Shown here one piece after another: positions 34,366 through 42,464 of a stretch of DNA of 64,000 nt (positions within the stretch are counted from its first letter, which is position 1; the number at the start of each line of letters is the position of its first letter). The stretch lies in NCBI GenBank assembly GCA_965656785.1, contig CBFHLY010000003.1, positions 1 to 64,000 on the forward strand. Reading direction: 5' to 3'. A model generated the notes under the pieces. It saw only the letters and a program-made list of their open reading frames with translations, searched no databases and was not told the DNA's origin. A program made the position numbers and the translations under genes. The stretch is from JALQTD01 sp965656785. Lineage in GTDB: Bacteria; Bacteroidota; Bacteroidia; Flavobacteriales_D; Sanyastnellaceae.

Positions 34366-35147
34366 GCGTCGTGATCTCTGTCGTTGTGATTCGTGTCCAA
34401 GACGCCTCCGAATCGGCGTTCTCGGTTTTGGTAATCTCGAATGGCCTCCAAAAAATGGGCTTCTCGGAAATCCGGCCACATCACCGGTGTGAAATGGAAC
34501 TCAGCGTACGCCAGCTGCCACAGCATGAAATTGCTGATTCGCCGCTCCCCGCTGGTCCGGATCATGAGTTCAGGGTCCGGCAATTCAGCCGTCGTGAGGT
34601 ACCGGTCGATGGTTTCCGTTTCGATGGCATCGGCGGCAATGCCGTCCTGCACCATGCGCCGAACGGCTTGGACGATTTCCCATTTGGCGCTGTAGCTCAA
34701 GGCCAACACCAAATCCAGCCCGCACTCATCCGCGGTCCGCTCCTCCGCCTCCTTGAGCTGCTCCTGCGCAACGGCGGGCAGCGAACTCAGGTCGCCGATG
34801 GCCCGCAGCCGAACACCCTTCTCCTGCAAATCGTCCAACTCCCCCACCAAAGTCCGCACGAGCAAGTCCATCAGCGCTTCGACTTCTTCCTTCGGTCGGG
34901 TCCAGTTCTCCGTTGAAAAGGCGTAGAGCGTGAGGTAGCGAACGCCCGATTTCAATGCCGCTTCCACCGTCGCGCGCACCGAATCCACCCCATGCAAGTG
35001 ACCGAACACCCGTTCTTCGCCGCGTTCGTTGGCCCATCGGCCGTTGCCGTCCATGATGATGGCCACGTGCGCAGGAACCCGCGTGGGGTCAATGCCGTGC
35101 TCTTGCAGGAAGGCTGCGCGTTGGATTTGGGCTGGGTGATCCACCAT
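34362..35147 (-). CDS. uppS: Undecaprenyl diphosphate synthase (cis-prenyltransferase)
   Basis: Makes the C55 lipid carrier for peptidoglycan and surface glycans. The 261 residues show the catalytic IIMDGNGRWA near 30, the FSTENWTRP region near 87, and the C-terminal RTSGERRISNFMLWQLAYAE (in part, SGERRISNFMLWQ). I prefer the ATG at 35147, which overlaps the porG stop; an ATG four codons earlier is possible. Both ends overlap neighbours, so porG-uppS-bamA is one translationally coupled unit. Confidence 0.95.
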   Translation of the reverse strand: MVDHPAQIQRAAFLQEHGIDPTRVPAHVAIIMDGNGRWANERGEERVFGHLHGVDSVRATVEAALKSGVRYLTLYAFSTENWTRPKEEVEALMDLLVRTLVGELDDLQEKGVRLRAIGDLSSLPAVAQEQLKEAEERTADECGLDLVLALSYSAKWEIVQAVRRMVQDGIAADAIETETIDRYLTTAELPDPELMIRTSGERRISNFMLWQLAYAEFHFTPVMWPDFREAHFLEAIRDYQNRERRFGGVLDTNHNDRDHDA

Positions 35148-36028
35148 CAATTCCAGCACGTTGTGGGTTTCTTGCCGATGCGGAAGGTCACAGACGCGGT
35201 GACAAAACCGTACGCGTCGTCGCGACCGGGATCGCCGCGCATCAGCCCCGTGTTGTCCGCCAGGCTTCCCGGCCGGGACAAACTTCGGTCCCCCAAAGCC
35301 ACTGCCAGCTCCCCCTTTTCCTCATTCAGTACGAGCGGATCGGCATAAATCCCGCTCACGTCATCGAGGTAATCGTTCCACGTTTTCCGCACCGCCCACT
35401 CCAAATTGAACCCCGCGAACGGCCCCAAATTCACCTTGAAACCGAAACCAAACGGCAAGGCCAACCCCGTCAATGCGTAACCGTTCACCCCATACGCATC
35501 GCCCCACGTGGTGCCTTGCCCCTCCGTTCCCAACGGAGCGAGTTCGAACCACAAGCCATCAAGTTCGGCTTCCGGCATGTGGCTGTACACGCTCAATCCC
35601 GCAAGGAGGTAGGCGCAAACTTTCGTGCTCGGCGTGCCGATTTGGTAGTCGATGTAATTGATTTCCAGGACGCCCCCGACTTCAGTCAAGGAGTTGCGGA
35701 AGTGCAGGTTGCGGTTGCGCTGCCACGCCACGTCGCTGTCGGCATCCCAGGCCTCGAAGGTTCCGTGCATGACGTGAGCCCGCAGGCTGATGCGGCGCGA
35801 CAAATTCGTCCGCAAGAATCCGCCGACCGCCGCGTGCTTGCGGCCACCCAAGTGGCCAGTGGGATTCAAATCACCGAGGTAGTAACTGGTGCCCACCATC
35901 ACCCCCAATTCTTTCGATTGGTCGAATTTGCCTTGTCCCATCAATCCCGAGGGGAAGAGCAACATCAGCGCCCCCACGAGCAACGGCAGAGTTGGCAGGG
36001 CCAAGAAATGGTTCAATCGGTTCATCAT
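35147..36028 (-). CDS. porG: PorG-type outer-membrane beta-barrel protein (DUF6089), T9SS component
   Basis: A 293-residue predicted beta-barrel with a signal peptide (hydrophobic 8-28, ending LMGQ). The first strand region, ELGVMVGTSYYLGDLNP, is typical of the DUF6089/PorG group, and the chain ends with alternating hydrophobic strands. PorG anchors the PorK/N ring of the type IX secretion system. The assignment rests on this motif and on synteny with uppS, bamA and ompH genes, the same neighbours as in Porphyromonas. Start: tandem ATGs at 36028 and 36025; the first is taken. A TACTTTCG box lies just upstream. Confidence 0.78.
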   Translation of the reverse strand: MMNRLNHFLALPTLPLLVGALMLLFPSGLMGQGKFDQSKELGVMVGTSYYLGDLNPTGHLGGRKHAAVGGFLRTNLSRRISLRAHVMHGTFEAWDADSDVAWQRNRNLHFRNSLTEVGGVLEINYIDYQIGTPSTKVCAYLLAGLSVYSHMPEAELDGLWFELAPLGTEGQGTTWGDAYGVNGYALTGLALPFGFGFKVNLGPFAGFNLEWAVRKTWNDYLDDVSGIYADPLVLNEEKGELAVALGDRSLSRPGSLADNTGLMRGDPGRDDAYGFVTASVTFRIGKKPTTCWN

Positions 36029-36042
36029 CGGCTGACAACGCG

Positions 36043-36050
36043 CGAAAGTA
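36043..36050 (-). promoter_or_regulatory. Promoter -7 box of the porG-uppS-bamA unit
   Basis: On the minus strand TACTTTCG (TAnnTTYG) lies 14 bases upstream of the tandem ATGs at 36028/36025 and would drive the coupled genes to its left. Confidence 0.45.
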
Positions 36051-36096
36051 CGGGAGATTGCCCGAACAGCGTGTGAAAATCCCCAAATCCGCGGCA

Positions 36097-36975
36097 TCAA
36101 CGCGAACGCGGGTCCACGCCCCAATGCATCTTCGCCCGCACCGTGCCGAAAAACTCCTGGTGCTCCAAGTTCAGCAGCCGCAACCGGAACGGCGCCGGCG
36201 TGATCTGCACCGTCGACCCTGCCCCCAACAAGAACGTCCGCGAATCCAGGCCCAGCAAGAACTGCTGTTCCCGACCATCCGGAGTCAGCTCCAATCGCCC
36301 AGTGAACGGCACGATGAGCGGCCGGTCATTCAGGTTGTGCGGTGCAATCGGCGTGATGCTCAGGACCTCTGAACCCGGCATCACGATGGGTCCACCCGCA
36401 CTCAACGAGTACGCCGTTGAGCCCGTGGGCGTCGCCACGATGAGCCCATCCGCCCAGTACGTATTGACGAATTGTTCATCCCGAAACACCTCCACCGTCA
36501 CCATGCTCGACGTATCGCGTTTCATGATGGCCACCTCGTTCAAAGCGAAGGGGAAATCGCTCAAGCACTCCCCATCCACGCGCACTTCCAACATCGCCCG
36601 ATCCTCGTACCACACCTTTCCCGCCTTCACGGCATCCATGGCCAGGTCCACCTCATCCGTTCCTACGTTGGACAGGAACCCCAACCGCCCCGTGTTCACC
36701 CCCAAGACGGGCACCATCGAATGCCGAACCCACGTCGCCGCTTCCAACACCGAACCGTCCCCCCCGATGACCACCATCAAATCGCAGGCCGCAACTTCTT
36801 CCGGGGTGGTGTACTCGCGCAAGTGCTCGGCCGCATCCATCCGCTCGAGCAACTCTTCCCGAAAGGGACCGTTGACGCACGGCGACGGATCGAATTCCAG
36901 CACCCGCCGCAGGACGTGCTTCACGGCATCGTCGTACGCCGCATCGAATCGCTTTCCAAAGAGGGCAATTTTCAT
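36097..36975 (-). CDS. nadK: NAD kinase
   Basis: Phosphorylates NAD+ to NADP+. The 292 residues include the catalytic GGDGSVLEAATWVR region near 71-84, the NTGRLGFLSN segment near 95, the conserved NE (ALNEVAIMKRD) near 148, and GSTAYSLSAGGPIVMP near 185. ATG at 36975; 3 bases separate it from the CBS-domain gene upstream, and the pair is probably cotranscribed. This nadK-CBS-porG order is common in the phylum. Confidence 0.95.
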   Translation of the reverse strand: MKIALFGKRFDAAYDDAVKHVLRRVLEFDPSPCVNGPFREELLERMDAAEHLREYTTPEEVAACDLMVVIGGDGSVLEAATWVRHSMVPVLGVNTGRLGFLSNVGTDEVDLAMDAVKAGKVWYEDRAMLEVRVDGECLSDFPFALNEVAIMKRDTSSMVTVEVFRDEQFVNTYWADGLIVATPTGSTAYSLSAGGPIVMPGSEVLSITPIAPHNLNDRPLIVPFTGRLELTPDGREQQFLLGLDSRTFLLGAGSTVQITPAPFRLRLLNLEHQEFFGTVRAKMHWGVDPRSR

Positions 36976-36978
36976 GAC

Positions 36979-37629
36979 TCAAGCATTGAGGTACCGCATG
37001 AACGCCTCGAAGCGCTCGCGCATTTCCTCCTCCAGCTCCGGGCTATGGAAGAACGTTTGGATGGTGTAACCGAAGCGCTGCAGGGCGTCGAGCAGCGGCT
37101 CCACGTCTTGCGTATTGAGCTTGAAGGTCACTTCGACCAGCTGGTTTTCGGGTTTGGCCACCAAGCTGTAGGCCAAAACCCGCGCCCCATTCGACTCCAC
37201 AATCCGCGCCAATTCCGACAAGCTCAGGTCCACCTCTGGCACCTCCACCACCACCGTACCGCCTGGATGCCCCCACCCCGCATGTTCGGTCAGGAACACG
37301 AGAATGGCCGCGCGGTTCACCGCCCCGAGGTACTTCCCCTCCTTCACTACCGGCATCACATCGACTTCGCCCTGCACCATCGCGGACACCACATCGTACA
37401 GGTGCAAGTACGGCGCAGCAAAGACCGGCTGACCGACGAGCAGCGCCATCGGGGTCGTCTCTTCCGCCTCCAGCAAGTCGTCCTCGTAAACGAGGCCCAC
37501 GAACGCCTCGCCATCGACGAGCGGGAGCTGGCGGACTTTGTATTCGTCCATCAACTCCAGCACCCGGACCACCGGATCGTCCGGTCGTGCGGTGGGCAAG
37601 TCGCGGCTCAGGATGCGTTGTGCGTACAT
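36979..37629 (-). CDS. CBS-domain protein
   Basis: A 216-residue cytoplasmic protein with a pair of CBS domains (about residues 1-120: VVRVLELMDEYKVRQLPLVD and VDVMPVVKEGKYLGAVNR) and a C-terminal ACT-like segment (VVVEVPEVDLSLSELARIV onward). CBS pairs bind adenosine ligands and usually regulate a partner. The tight linkage to nadK (3-base gap) suggests nucleotide sensing, but no target is known. The ATG at 37629 opens homology directly; the longer frame upstream covers the divergent pdxJ promoter region. Confidence 0.82.
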   Translation of the reverse strand: MYAQRILSRDLPTARPDDPVVRVLELMDEYKVRQLPLVDGEAFVGLVYEDDLLEAEETTPMALLVGQPVFAAPYLHLYDVVSAMVQGEVDVMPVVKEGKYLGAVNRAAILVFLTEHAGWGHPGGTVVVEVPEVDLSLSELARIVESNGARVLAYSLVAKPENQLVEVTFKLNTQDVEPLLDALQRFGYTIQTFFHSPELEEEMRERFEAFMRYLNA

Positions 37630-37692
37630 GGGCGGAATGTGGTGTAATTTTGGCCACCGGTCAACAGCCGGTTTCAAACCCGAAAGGTACGG

Positions 37693-38409
37693 ATGACACG
37701 TCTGAGCGTCAATGTGAATAAAATCGCCACCCTCCGCAACGCACGCGGAGGAGGAGTGCCGGACGTGGTGGAAGCCGCGGTGCGCATTCAAGAGTTTGGC
37801 GCTCATGGGATTACGGTTCATCCCAGACCGGATGCGCGGCACATCACGTACGGTGATGTGCGGGCGTTGCGGCCCGTGGTGTACACCGAATTCAACGTGG
37901 AAGGCTATCCTTCGCGGGATTTTTTGGACCTGGTGCTCGAGGTCCGGCCCGACCAGGTGACGCTGGTTCCGGATCCGCCGGACGCGTTAACGAGCAACGC
38001 GGGGTGGGACACCGTTCGGCATGCGGCATTCTTGCAGGAGGTGGTGATGGAGTTGCGGGCAGGCGGGATGCGCGTTTCCTTGTTCCTCGAGACCGCGCCA
38101 CGGCTGGCGGATGCGGCGGCGGCTGTGGGGGCGGATCGGATTGAGCTCTACACCGAGCCGTATGCGCGGGGGTTCCCGGATCCGCAGGCGGTGGTGCCGT
38201 TTGCGGAGGCGGCGGCGCATGCCCACGCGCAGGGATTGGGGGTAAATGCCGGGCACGATCTCAATTCCGCGAACTTGCCGGCGTTTGTGCACGCGGTCCC
38301 GCATTTGGCGGAAGTGAGCATCGGGCACGCGCTGATTTCCGAGGCGTTGTACGACGGGCTGGAGGCCACGGTGGTGCGGTACTTGGCTTGCCTGCAGCCG
38401 CGGGGTTGA
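37693..38409 (+). CDS. pdxJ: Pyridoxine 5'-phosphate synthase
   Basis: Condenses 1-deoxyxylulose-5-phosphate with aminoacetone phosphate in the DXP-dependent pathway to vitamin B6. The 238-residue TIM barrel begins MTRLSVNVNKIATLRNARGG, followed by GITVHPRPDARHI near 40, EFNVEGYPS near 70, the TLVPD segment, and GLGVNAGHDLNSANL near 180. All standard motifs are present. It is divergent from the CBS/nadK genes. Confidence 0.96.
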   Translation: MTRLSVNVNKIATLRNARGGGVPDVVEAAVRIQEFGAHGITVHPRPDARHITYGDVRALRPVVYTEFNVEGYPSRDFLDLVLEVRPDQVTLVPDPPDALTSNAGWDTVRHAAFLQEVVMELRAGGMRVSLFLETAPRLADAAAAVGADRIELYTEPYARGFPDPQAVVPFAEAAAHAHAQGLGVNAGHDLNSANLPAFVHAVPHLAEVSIGHALISEALYDGLEATVVRYLACLQPRG

Positions 38410-38443
38410 GTCGGCAGGGGATTTGGCCGAAATTTGTGGCCAA

Positions 38444-39214
38444 ATGGCCCTTCCCCTTTTCCACCGCATCATCGGCGATGCCCACCGTCCGCCACTCCTG
38501 ATCCTGCACGGCCTGCTCGGCTCTTCCGACAACTGGCAAACGCTGGCGAAACGCTACGCGGAAACCCACGCCGTTCACCTGCTCGACGCCCGGAACCACG
38601 GCCGCAGCCCGCACGACCCGGTTCACTCGTACGCGGCGATGGTCGATGACGTCATCGGTTACCTCGACGGGGCTGGGTTGGAAAAGGCGAGCGTCCTCGG
38701 ACACAGCATGGGCGGAAAAACCGCGCTGATGCTTGGGCTTGAGCACCCCGAACGGGTGGAGAAACTCGTCGTCGCGGACATGGCCGCGCGGGCCTATCCC
38801 ATTCACCACCAGCCCATTTTCGATGCGCTGCTGTCGGTGGACGTCGCAAGCGTGCAAGACCGTTCGGTCGTGGAGGCGCACTTGGCAAGCCGGTTGGGCG
38901 ATGCGTCCATCGTGGCGTTTTTGATGAAAGGGCTGCGGCGATTGAAGGATGGGGGGTACGCTTGGCGGGCGAACTTGCCGGTGTTGAATCAAGCGCTCGC
39001 TGACGTGGTGGGAAGCGTGGAGTTGAGCGTGAACACGCTGCCCATGCTCGCGATTTATGGCAAGCGCTCGTCGTATGTGGGCGCCGACGACCTCGCGGCC
39101 TTTGACCGATCGTTTTTGCAGTTCGAATCGCACGGCATCGAAGGGGCTGGGCATTGGCTGCACGCCGAGCGTCCTGAGGAGTTCTTCGAGGTGACGGCGG
39201 ATTTTTTAACCTGA
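38444..39214 (+). CDS. Alpha/beta hydrolase (YbfF-like esterase group)
   Basis: A 256-residue cytoplasmic hydrolase. The oxyanion-hole motif LHGLLGSSDNW is near 24-34, the nucleophile elbow GHSMGG near 91-96, and the late His in GAGHWLHAE near 240. The motif pattern resembles the YbfF group of acyl-CoA or methyl-ester esterases. The substrate is unknown. The ATG at 38444 is preferred over an in-frame TTG at 38423. A 34-base gap from pdxJ makes cotranscription likely. Confidence 0.8.
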   Translation: MALPLFHRIIGDAHRPPLLILHGLLGSSDNWQTLAKRYAETHAVHLLDARNHGRSPHDPVHSYAAMVDDVIGYLDGAGLEKASVLGHSMGGKTALMLGLEHPERVEKLVVADMAARAYPIHHQPIFDALLSVDVASVQDRSVVEAHLASRLGDASIVAFLMKGLRRLKDGGYAWRANLPVLNQALADVVGSVELSVNTLPMLAIYGKRSSYVGADDLAAFDRSFLQFESHGIEGAGHWLHAERPEEFFEVTADFLT

Positions 39215-39297
39215 GGATCAAGGCCTTCGCGCAACGGACAAAACCTTTCGCTCCCTGTTCCGTAGAACCCACCACACAATTTCAAAACCCCATCGCA

Positions 39298-39732
39298 ATG
39301 ACTGCACCCGAGAACGCCCTGAACTACCGCATTGGCGGCATGGATTTGATCAGCTGCCACTTGAACGAACCCAGTCCCGATTTCGCTCCGGACCAAAAAC
39401 TCAACTTCAACCTGCAGATGAAGCACCAAATCCTCGAAAAGGAAAGTGCTTTGGCGGTGATTTGCACCATCCGCACCACCGACGACGCCGGAACGGAAAT
39501 GGCGAACTTCACCGGGCGCATGACGTTCGCCGTGGATCAACTGAGCCAGGTGTTGAAGAAAAACGACGACGGCCAGGTCGGGATTCCAAAGGAACTCATC
39601 AACAACCTCAACGGCGTGACGATTTCCACGTTGCGCGGGGTGATGTGGGCGACTTTCAAAGGAACGTATTTGCACCGAGCGTTGCTGCCCATCGTGAACC
39701 CGGAAGGCTTCAAAGCGGGCCAGCAGGCTTAA
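39298..39732 (+). CDS. SecB-like small protein
   Basis: A 144-residue protein with no signal peptide. The C-terminal half (NLNGVTISTLRGVMWATF ... LHRALLPIVNP) resembles the SecB chaperone fold signature IS(T)xRG...LP, and the N-terminal half has alternating beta strands (LNFNLQMKHQ, LAVICTIRT). SecB-like proteins hold preproteins for export or act as toxin-antitoxin chaperones; no toxin gene is adjacent. The resemblance is at motif level only and the role is open. It converges with the CLC gene, overlapping 4 bases. Confidence 0.5.
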   Translation: MTAPENALNYRIGGMDLISCHLNEPSPDFAPDQKLNFNLQMKHQILEKESALAVICTIRTTDDAGTEMANFTGRMTFAVDQLSQVLKKNDDGQVGIPKELINNLNGVTISTLRGVMWATFKGTYLHRALLPIVNPEGFKAGQQA

Positions 39733-41507
39733 TCTTGGTGGGTTTCCCGAAGCCAGCGGCGGTATGCGCTGAAGAGGCGTGACCGGGAAACGAAGCCGAC
39801 GTACTTGCCCTGAGCGACCACGGGGAGGTTCCACGCCTTCGTCCGTTCGAATTGCGCCATGACATCGTCCATGCGCGCGTGCACTTCGAGCGTGGCAAGG
39901 GGAGCCGCCATCAACTCGTGGACGCTCAGGGTTTCGTATTGTTCGCGATCGAACATGATTTGGCGGATGTCCTGCAAGTCGATGATGCCGAGCAGTTGGC
40001 CGTCGGGGTCGAGGACCGGGTGGAGGTTGCGCGAGGAACGGGCGATGATTTGGACCAAATCCCCCAACGTCATCTCCGGACGCACCGCCACAAAATCGCT
40101 CTCCACCTCATCCTTCAGGGACATCAACGTGAGCACCGCTTGGTCCTTGTCGTGCGAGAGCAGATCGCCGCTCTCCGCGAGTTCCTTGGTGTAAATCGAG
40201 TGCTTCAGCCAACGACGAGACAACTGAAAACTCAAGGCCGCCGTGAGCATCACGGGCACGAACAAGTCGTACCCCCCGCTCACTTCGGCCGCCAAAAACA
40301 CCGCCGTCAACGGAGCGTGCAGCACGCCCGCAAGCATGCCTCCCAGGCCGGCCAACACCGCGTTCCCCACCGGCATCGCTTCCGTCCCGAAGAACAGGTT
40401 GACGGCGATGGCGAACAGGTAGCCCAACACCGCTCCGCCGAACAGCACGGGAGCGAACACCCCGGCCACCCCGCCCGCTCCGACCGTGAATCCGGTCAGG
40501 ACGGGCTTGAGGCCCCATGCCACAAACAGCACCGCGATCAACAAGAGGCCTTCGGGCGCAAACAAGTGAATGGCCATGTCTTCAGCAAGTCCCGTCGACT
40601 CCCCGTCAAACAAGCCGTTGATGACTTCGTAACCCTCCCCGTACAGGCTGGGAAACAGCAGGATGGCACCCGCCATGAGGGTCCCCGCGAGGCCGATGCG
40701 AAGGGCCTTGCCTTGGATTTGGCGCATCCAACCGCTCGACCACAAATACAACCGGGAAAACGCCACCGAACCCGCGCCCGTCGCCAGGCCCAGCACACCA
40801 TAAAACGGCAGGCGCTCCACGGCAAATGCCGCCAAATCCGGCGCCGCCAGCACGTCCTCCCCCTCGAGCAAGAACCACGCGGTCAACAGCGAACTGAGCG
40901 ACGCCAACAACAACGGCACCAAGCTCCCCGCCGTCAAGTCAATCATGATCACCTCCACCGCAAAAATGATCGCCGCCACGGGGGCCTTGAACGTCGCCGC
41001 CAACGAAGCCGCCGCCGCGCACGCAATCAACAAGACCCGCCGATTGAAATTCCGGCGCGTCGCCGTGGCCACCTCCGACCCAAACGCCGCACTCGCCTGC
41101 AACGCCGGCGCCTCCAATCCCCCCGACCCCCCCAGCCCCACGGTCAACCAGCTCGCCACCAAAGGCGAGTACAGCCACCGCCGCTTCAACCGCCCCTGCC
41201 GACGACTGAGCGCATGCAACGTGGCCGGCACCCCCGGACCCGGGTGGTCCCCCTTCGCCCCGCGCTTCACAAACCAAGCCGTCGCCACCAACCCGAGCAC
41301 CGGACCCAACGCCAGCACCCCGTCCCACCCCGAAAGTTCAGCCGCCCCGAACAGCCCGCGCCGCAACAACGCCACCCCATTCTTCAGCAGCACCGTCATC
41401 CCTCCCGCCACCATCCCGATGACCACAGCCCAAGCCAACAACGACTGCTCGCTGCGCCCCCACGTCCGCAAATAAGGAGCCAAGGTTTGCCAACCGGTTC
41501 GCCACAT
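39729..41507 (-). CDS. CLC-family anion transporter with C-terminal CBS domains
   Basis: A 592-residue membrane protein: CLC domain to about residue 430, then two CBS domains (IIARSSRNLHPVLDPDG and MDDVMAQFERTKAWNLPVV). Three CLC selectivity-filter motifs can be found but two are altered. GSGIP appears as GPGVP near 90; G(R/K)EGP appears as GLEAP near 130, keeping the gating glutamate; and GxFxP is GVFAP near 350. The retained glutamate suggests a proton-coupled exchanger, and the Ser-to-Pro change is the one associated with nitrate preference in plant CLCa. A TACCTTTG box lies 4 bases before the start. Confidence 0.9.
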   Translation of the reverse strand: MWRTGWQTLAPYLRTWGRSEQSLLAWAVVIGMVAGGMTVLLKNGVALLRRGLFGAAELSGWDGVLALGPVLGLVATAWFVKRGAKGDHPGPGVPATLHALSRRQGRLKRRWLYSPLVASWLTVGLGGSGGLEAPALQASAAFGSEVATATRRNFNRRVLLIACAAAASLAATFKAPVAAIIFAVEVIMIDLTAGSLVPLLLASLSSLLTAWFLLEGEDVLAAPDLAAFAVERLPFYGVLGLATGAGSVAFSRLYLWSSGWMRQIQGKALRIGLAGTLMAGAILLFPSLYGEGYEVINGLFDGESTGLAEDMAIHLFAPEGLLLIAVLFVAWGLKPVLTGFTVGAGGVAGVFAPVLFGGAVLGYLFAIAVNLFFGTEAMPVGNAVLAGLGGMLAGVLHAPLTAVFLAAEVSGGYDLFVPVMLTAALSFQLSRRWLKHSIYTKELAESGDLLSHDKDQAVLTLMSLKDEVESDFVAVRPEMTLGDLVQIIARSSRNLHPVLDPDGQLLGIIDLQDIRQIMFDREQYETLSVHELMAAPLATLEVHARMDDVMAQFERTKAWNLPVVAQGKYVGFVSRSRLFSAYRRWLRETHQD

Positions 41508-41511
41508 GCCG

Positions 41512-41519
41512 CAAAGGTA
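41512..41519 (-). promoter_or_regulatory. Promoter -7 box of the CLC gene
   Basis: On the minus strand TACCTTTG, an exact TAnnTTTG match, ends 4 bases before the ATG at 41507: another leaderless arrangement, back-to-back with the box of the divergent stress-protein gene. Confidence 0.5.
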
Positions 41520-41545
41520 TCAGCTAAAAAAACGCCTCCGCAGTG

Positions 41546-41553
41546 TACCTTCG
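41546..41553 (+). promoter_or_regulatory. Promoter -7 box of the universal stress protein gene
   Basis: TACCTTCG (TAnnTTYG), 17 bases before the ATG at 41571. Confidence 0.4.
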
Positions 41554-41570
41554 CGTCAAACTGCAAAAAC

Positions 41571-42407
41571 ATGCCGAACCACCGCATCCTCGTTCCGTTC
41601 GACTTCACGCCGGTGAGCGAAGTTTCCATCGAACACGCCTTCGTCGTAGGCAAGGCCATTGACAGCGAAATCATCTTGCTCCACGTGGTGGGCAACAAGA
41701 AGGACTTTCCCGAAGCCCGGGAGCGCATGGAAGCGTTGCTCGAACGCTGCAAACACAAATACCCGCACCACATCCGCTACACCATCCGCATCGGATCCAT
41801 TTTCGAAGAAATCGACGACGCGAGCGTGGAAGAGTTGGCGAACCTCATCATCATGGGAACGCATGGCATGCGGGGCATGCAGTTCATCACCGGCGGTCGC
41901 GCGCTGCGCATTGTGACGAACTGCTCGGTCCCGGTGATCATCACACAAGAAAAAGGCATCCGCGAATCCGGTTACGACGACATTGTGGTGCCGCTGGATT
42001 TGCATCAAGACACGAAGCAGAAGCTGAACATCGTGGCGGAAATGGCCACCTACTTCAAGGGTCGGGTGCACCTCATTTCTCCCGGAGAGGATGACGAATT
42101 CTTGCGCAATCAATTGGACCGCAATGTCAATTACGCAAAGGAATTCTTCAACGAGCAAGGCATCGAACACACGGCCACCATTTCAGACCACAGCTCCGGT
42201 GCCTTCGTCAAGGACGTCATCCGGTTCGCGGCGTCGGTGGATGCGGATTTGATCAGCATCATGAACCTCCACGAAAAATCGTTGATGGGCATCTTGGGCC
42301 AAACCTATGAGCAACAAGTCATCACGAACGAAGCGGAAATCCCCGTCCTGATCCTCAATCCGAAGGAAACCCGCGTCATCCGCAACTCGGTGTTCGCCCG
42401 GAATTGA
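41571..42407 (+). CDS. Tandem universal stress protein (two USP domains)
   Basis: A 278-residue cytoplasmic protein made of two UspA-like domains. The first begins ILVPFDFTPVSEVSIEHA and ends in GGRALRIVTNCSVPVIITQ, an ATP-binding-type G-x(2)-G-x(9)-G/S pattern only partly kept. The second begins DIVVPLDLHQDTKQKL and ends with NEAEIPVLILNP. Likely a stress-responsive nucleotide-binding protein. The frame is open far upstream, antisense to the CLC gene, but homology starts at the ATG at 41571. A terminator follows. Confidence 0.88.
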   Translation: MPNHRILVPFDFTPVSEVSIEHAFVVGKAIDSEIILLHVVGNKKDFPEARERMEALLERCKHKYPHHIRYTIRIGSIFEEIDDASVEELANLIIMGTHGMRGMQFITGGRALRIVTNCSVPVIITQEKGIRESGYDDIVVPLDLHQDTKQKLNIVAEMATYFKGRVHLISPGEDDEFLRNQLDRNVNYAKEFFNEQGIEHTATISDHSSGAFVKDVIRFAASVDADLISIMNLHEKSLMGILGQTYEQQVITNEAEIPVLILNPKETRVIRNSVFARN

Positions 42408-42426
42408 ATTTCAATGCGATTTGAAT

Positions 42427-42457
42427 AAGCCGGGGTGCTGGGGCGTTCCGGCTTTTT
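42427..42457 (+). terminator. Intrinsic terminator after the universal stress protein gene
   Basis: AAGCCGG (42427-42433) pairs with CCGGCTT (42448-42454) and runs into five T residues, between the convergent USP and SpoIIE genes. Confidence 0.7.
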
Positions 42458-42464
42458 CATGCGG

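Noticed and set aside
36979..37842. A 287-residue version of the CBS-domain protein.
   Set aside because: The N-terminal 71 residues overlap the divergent pdxJ start and show no CBS-like sequence; the ATG at 37629 opens directly into the first CBS domain.
39852..41570. Upstream extension of the universal stress protein frame, opposite the CLC gene.
   Set aside because: The extension is Arg/Gln/His-rich antisense sequence; the first USP domain starts at the ATG at 41571 after its own promoter box.
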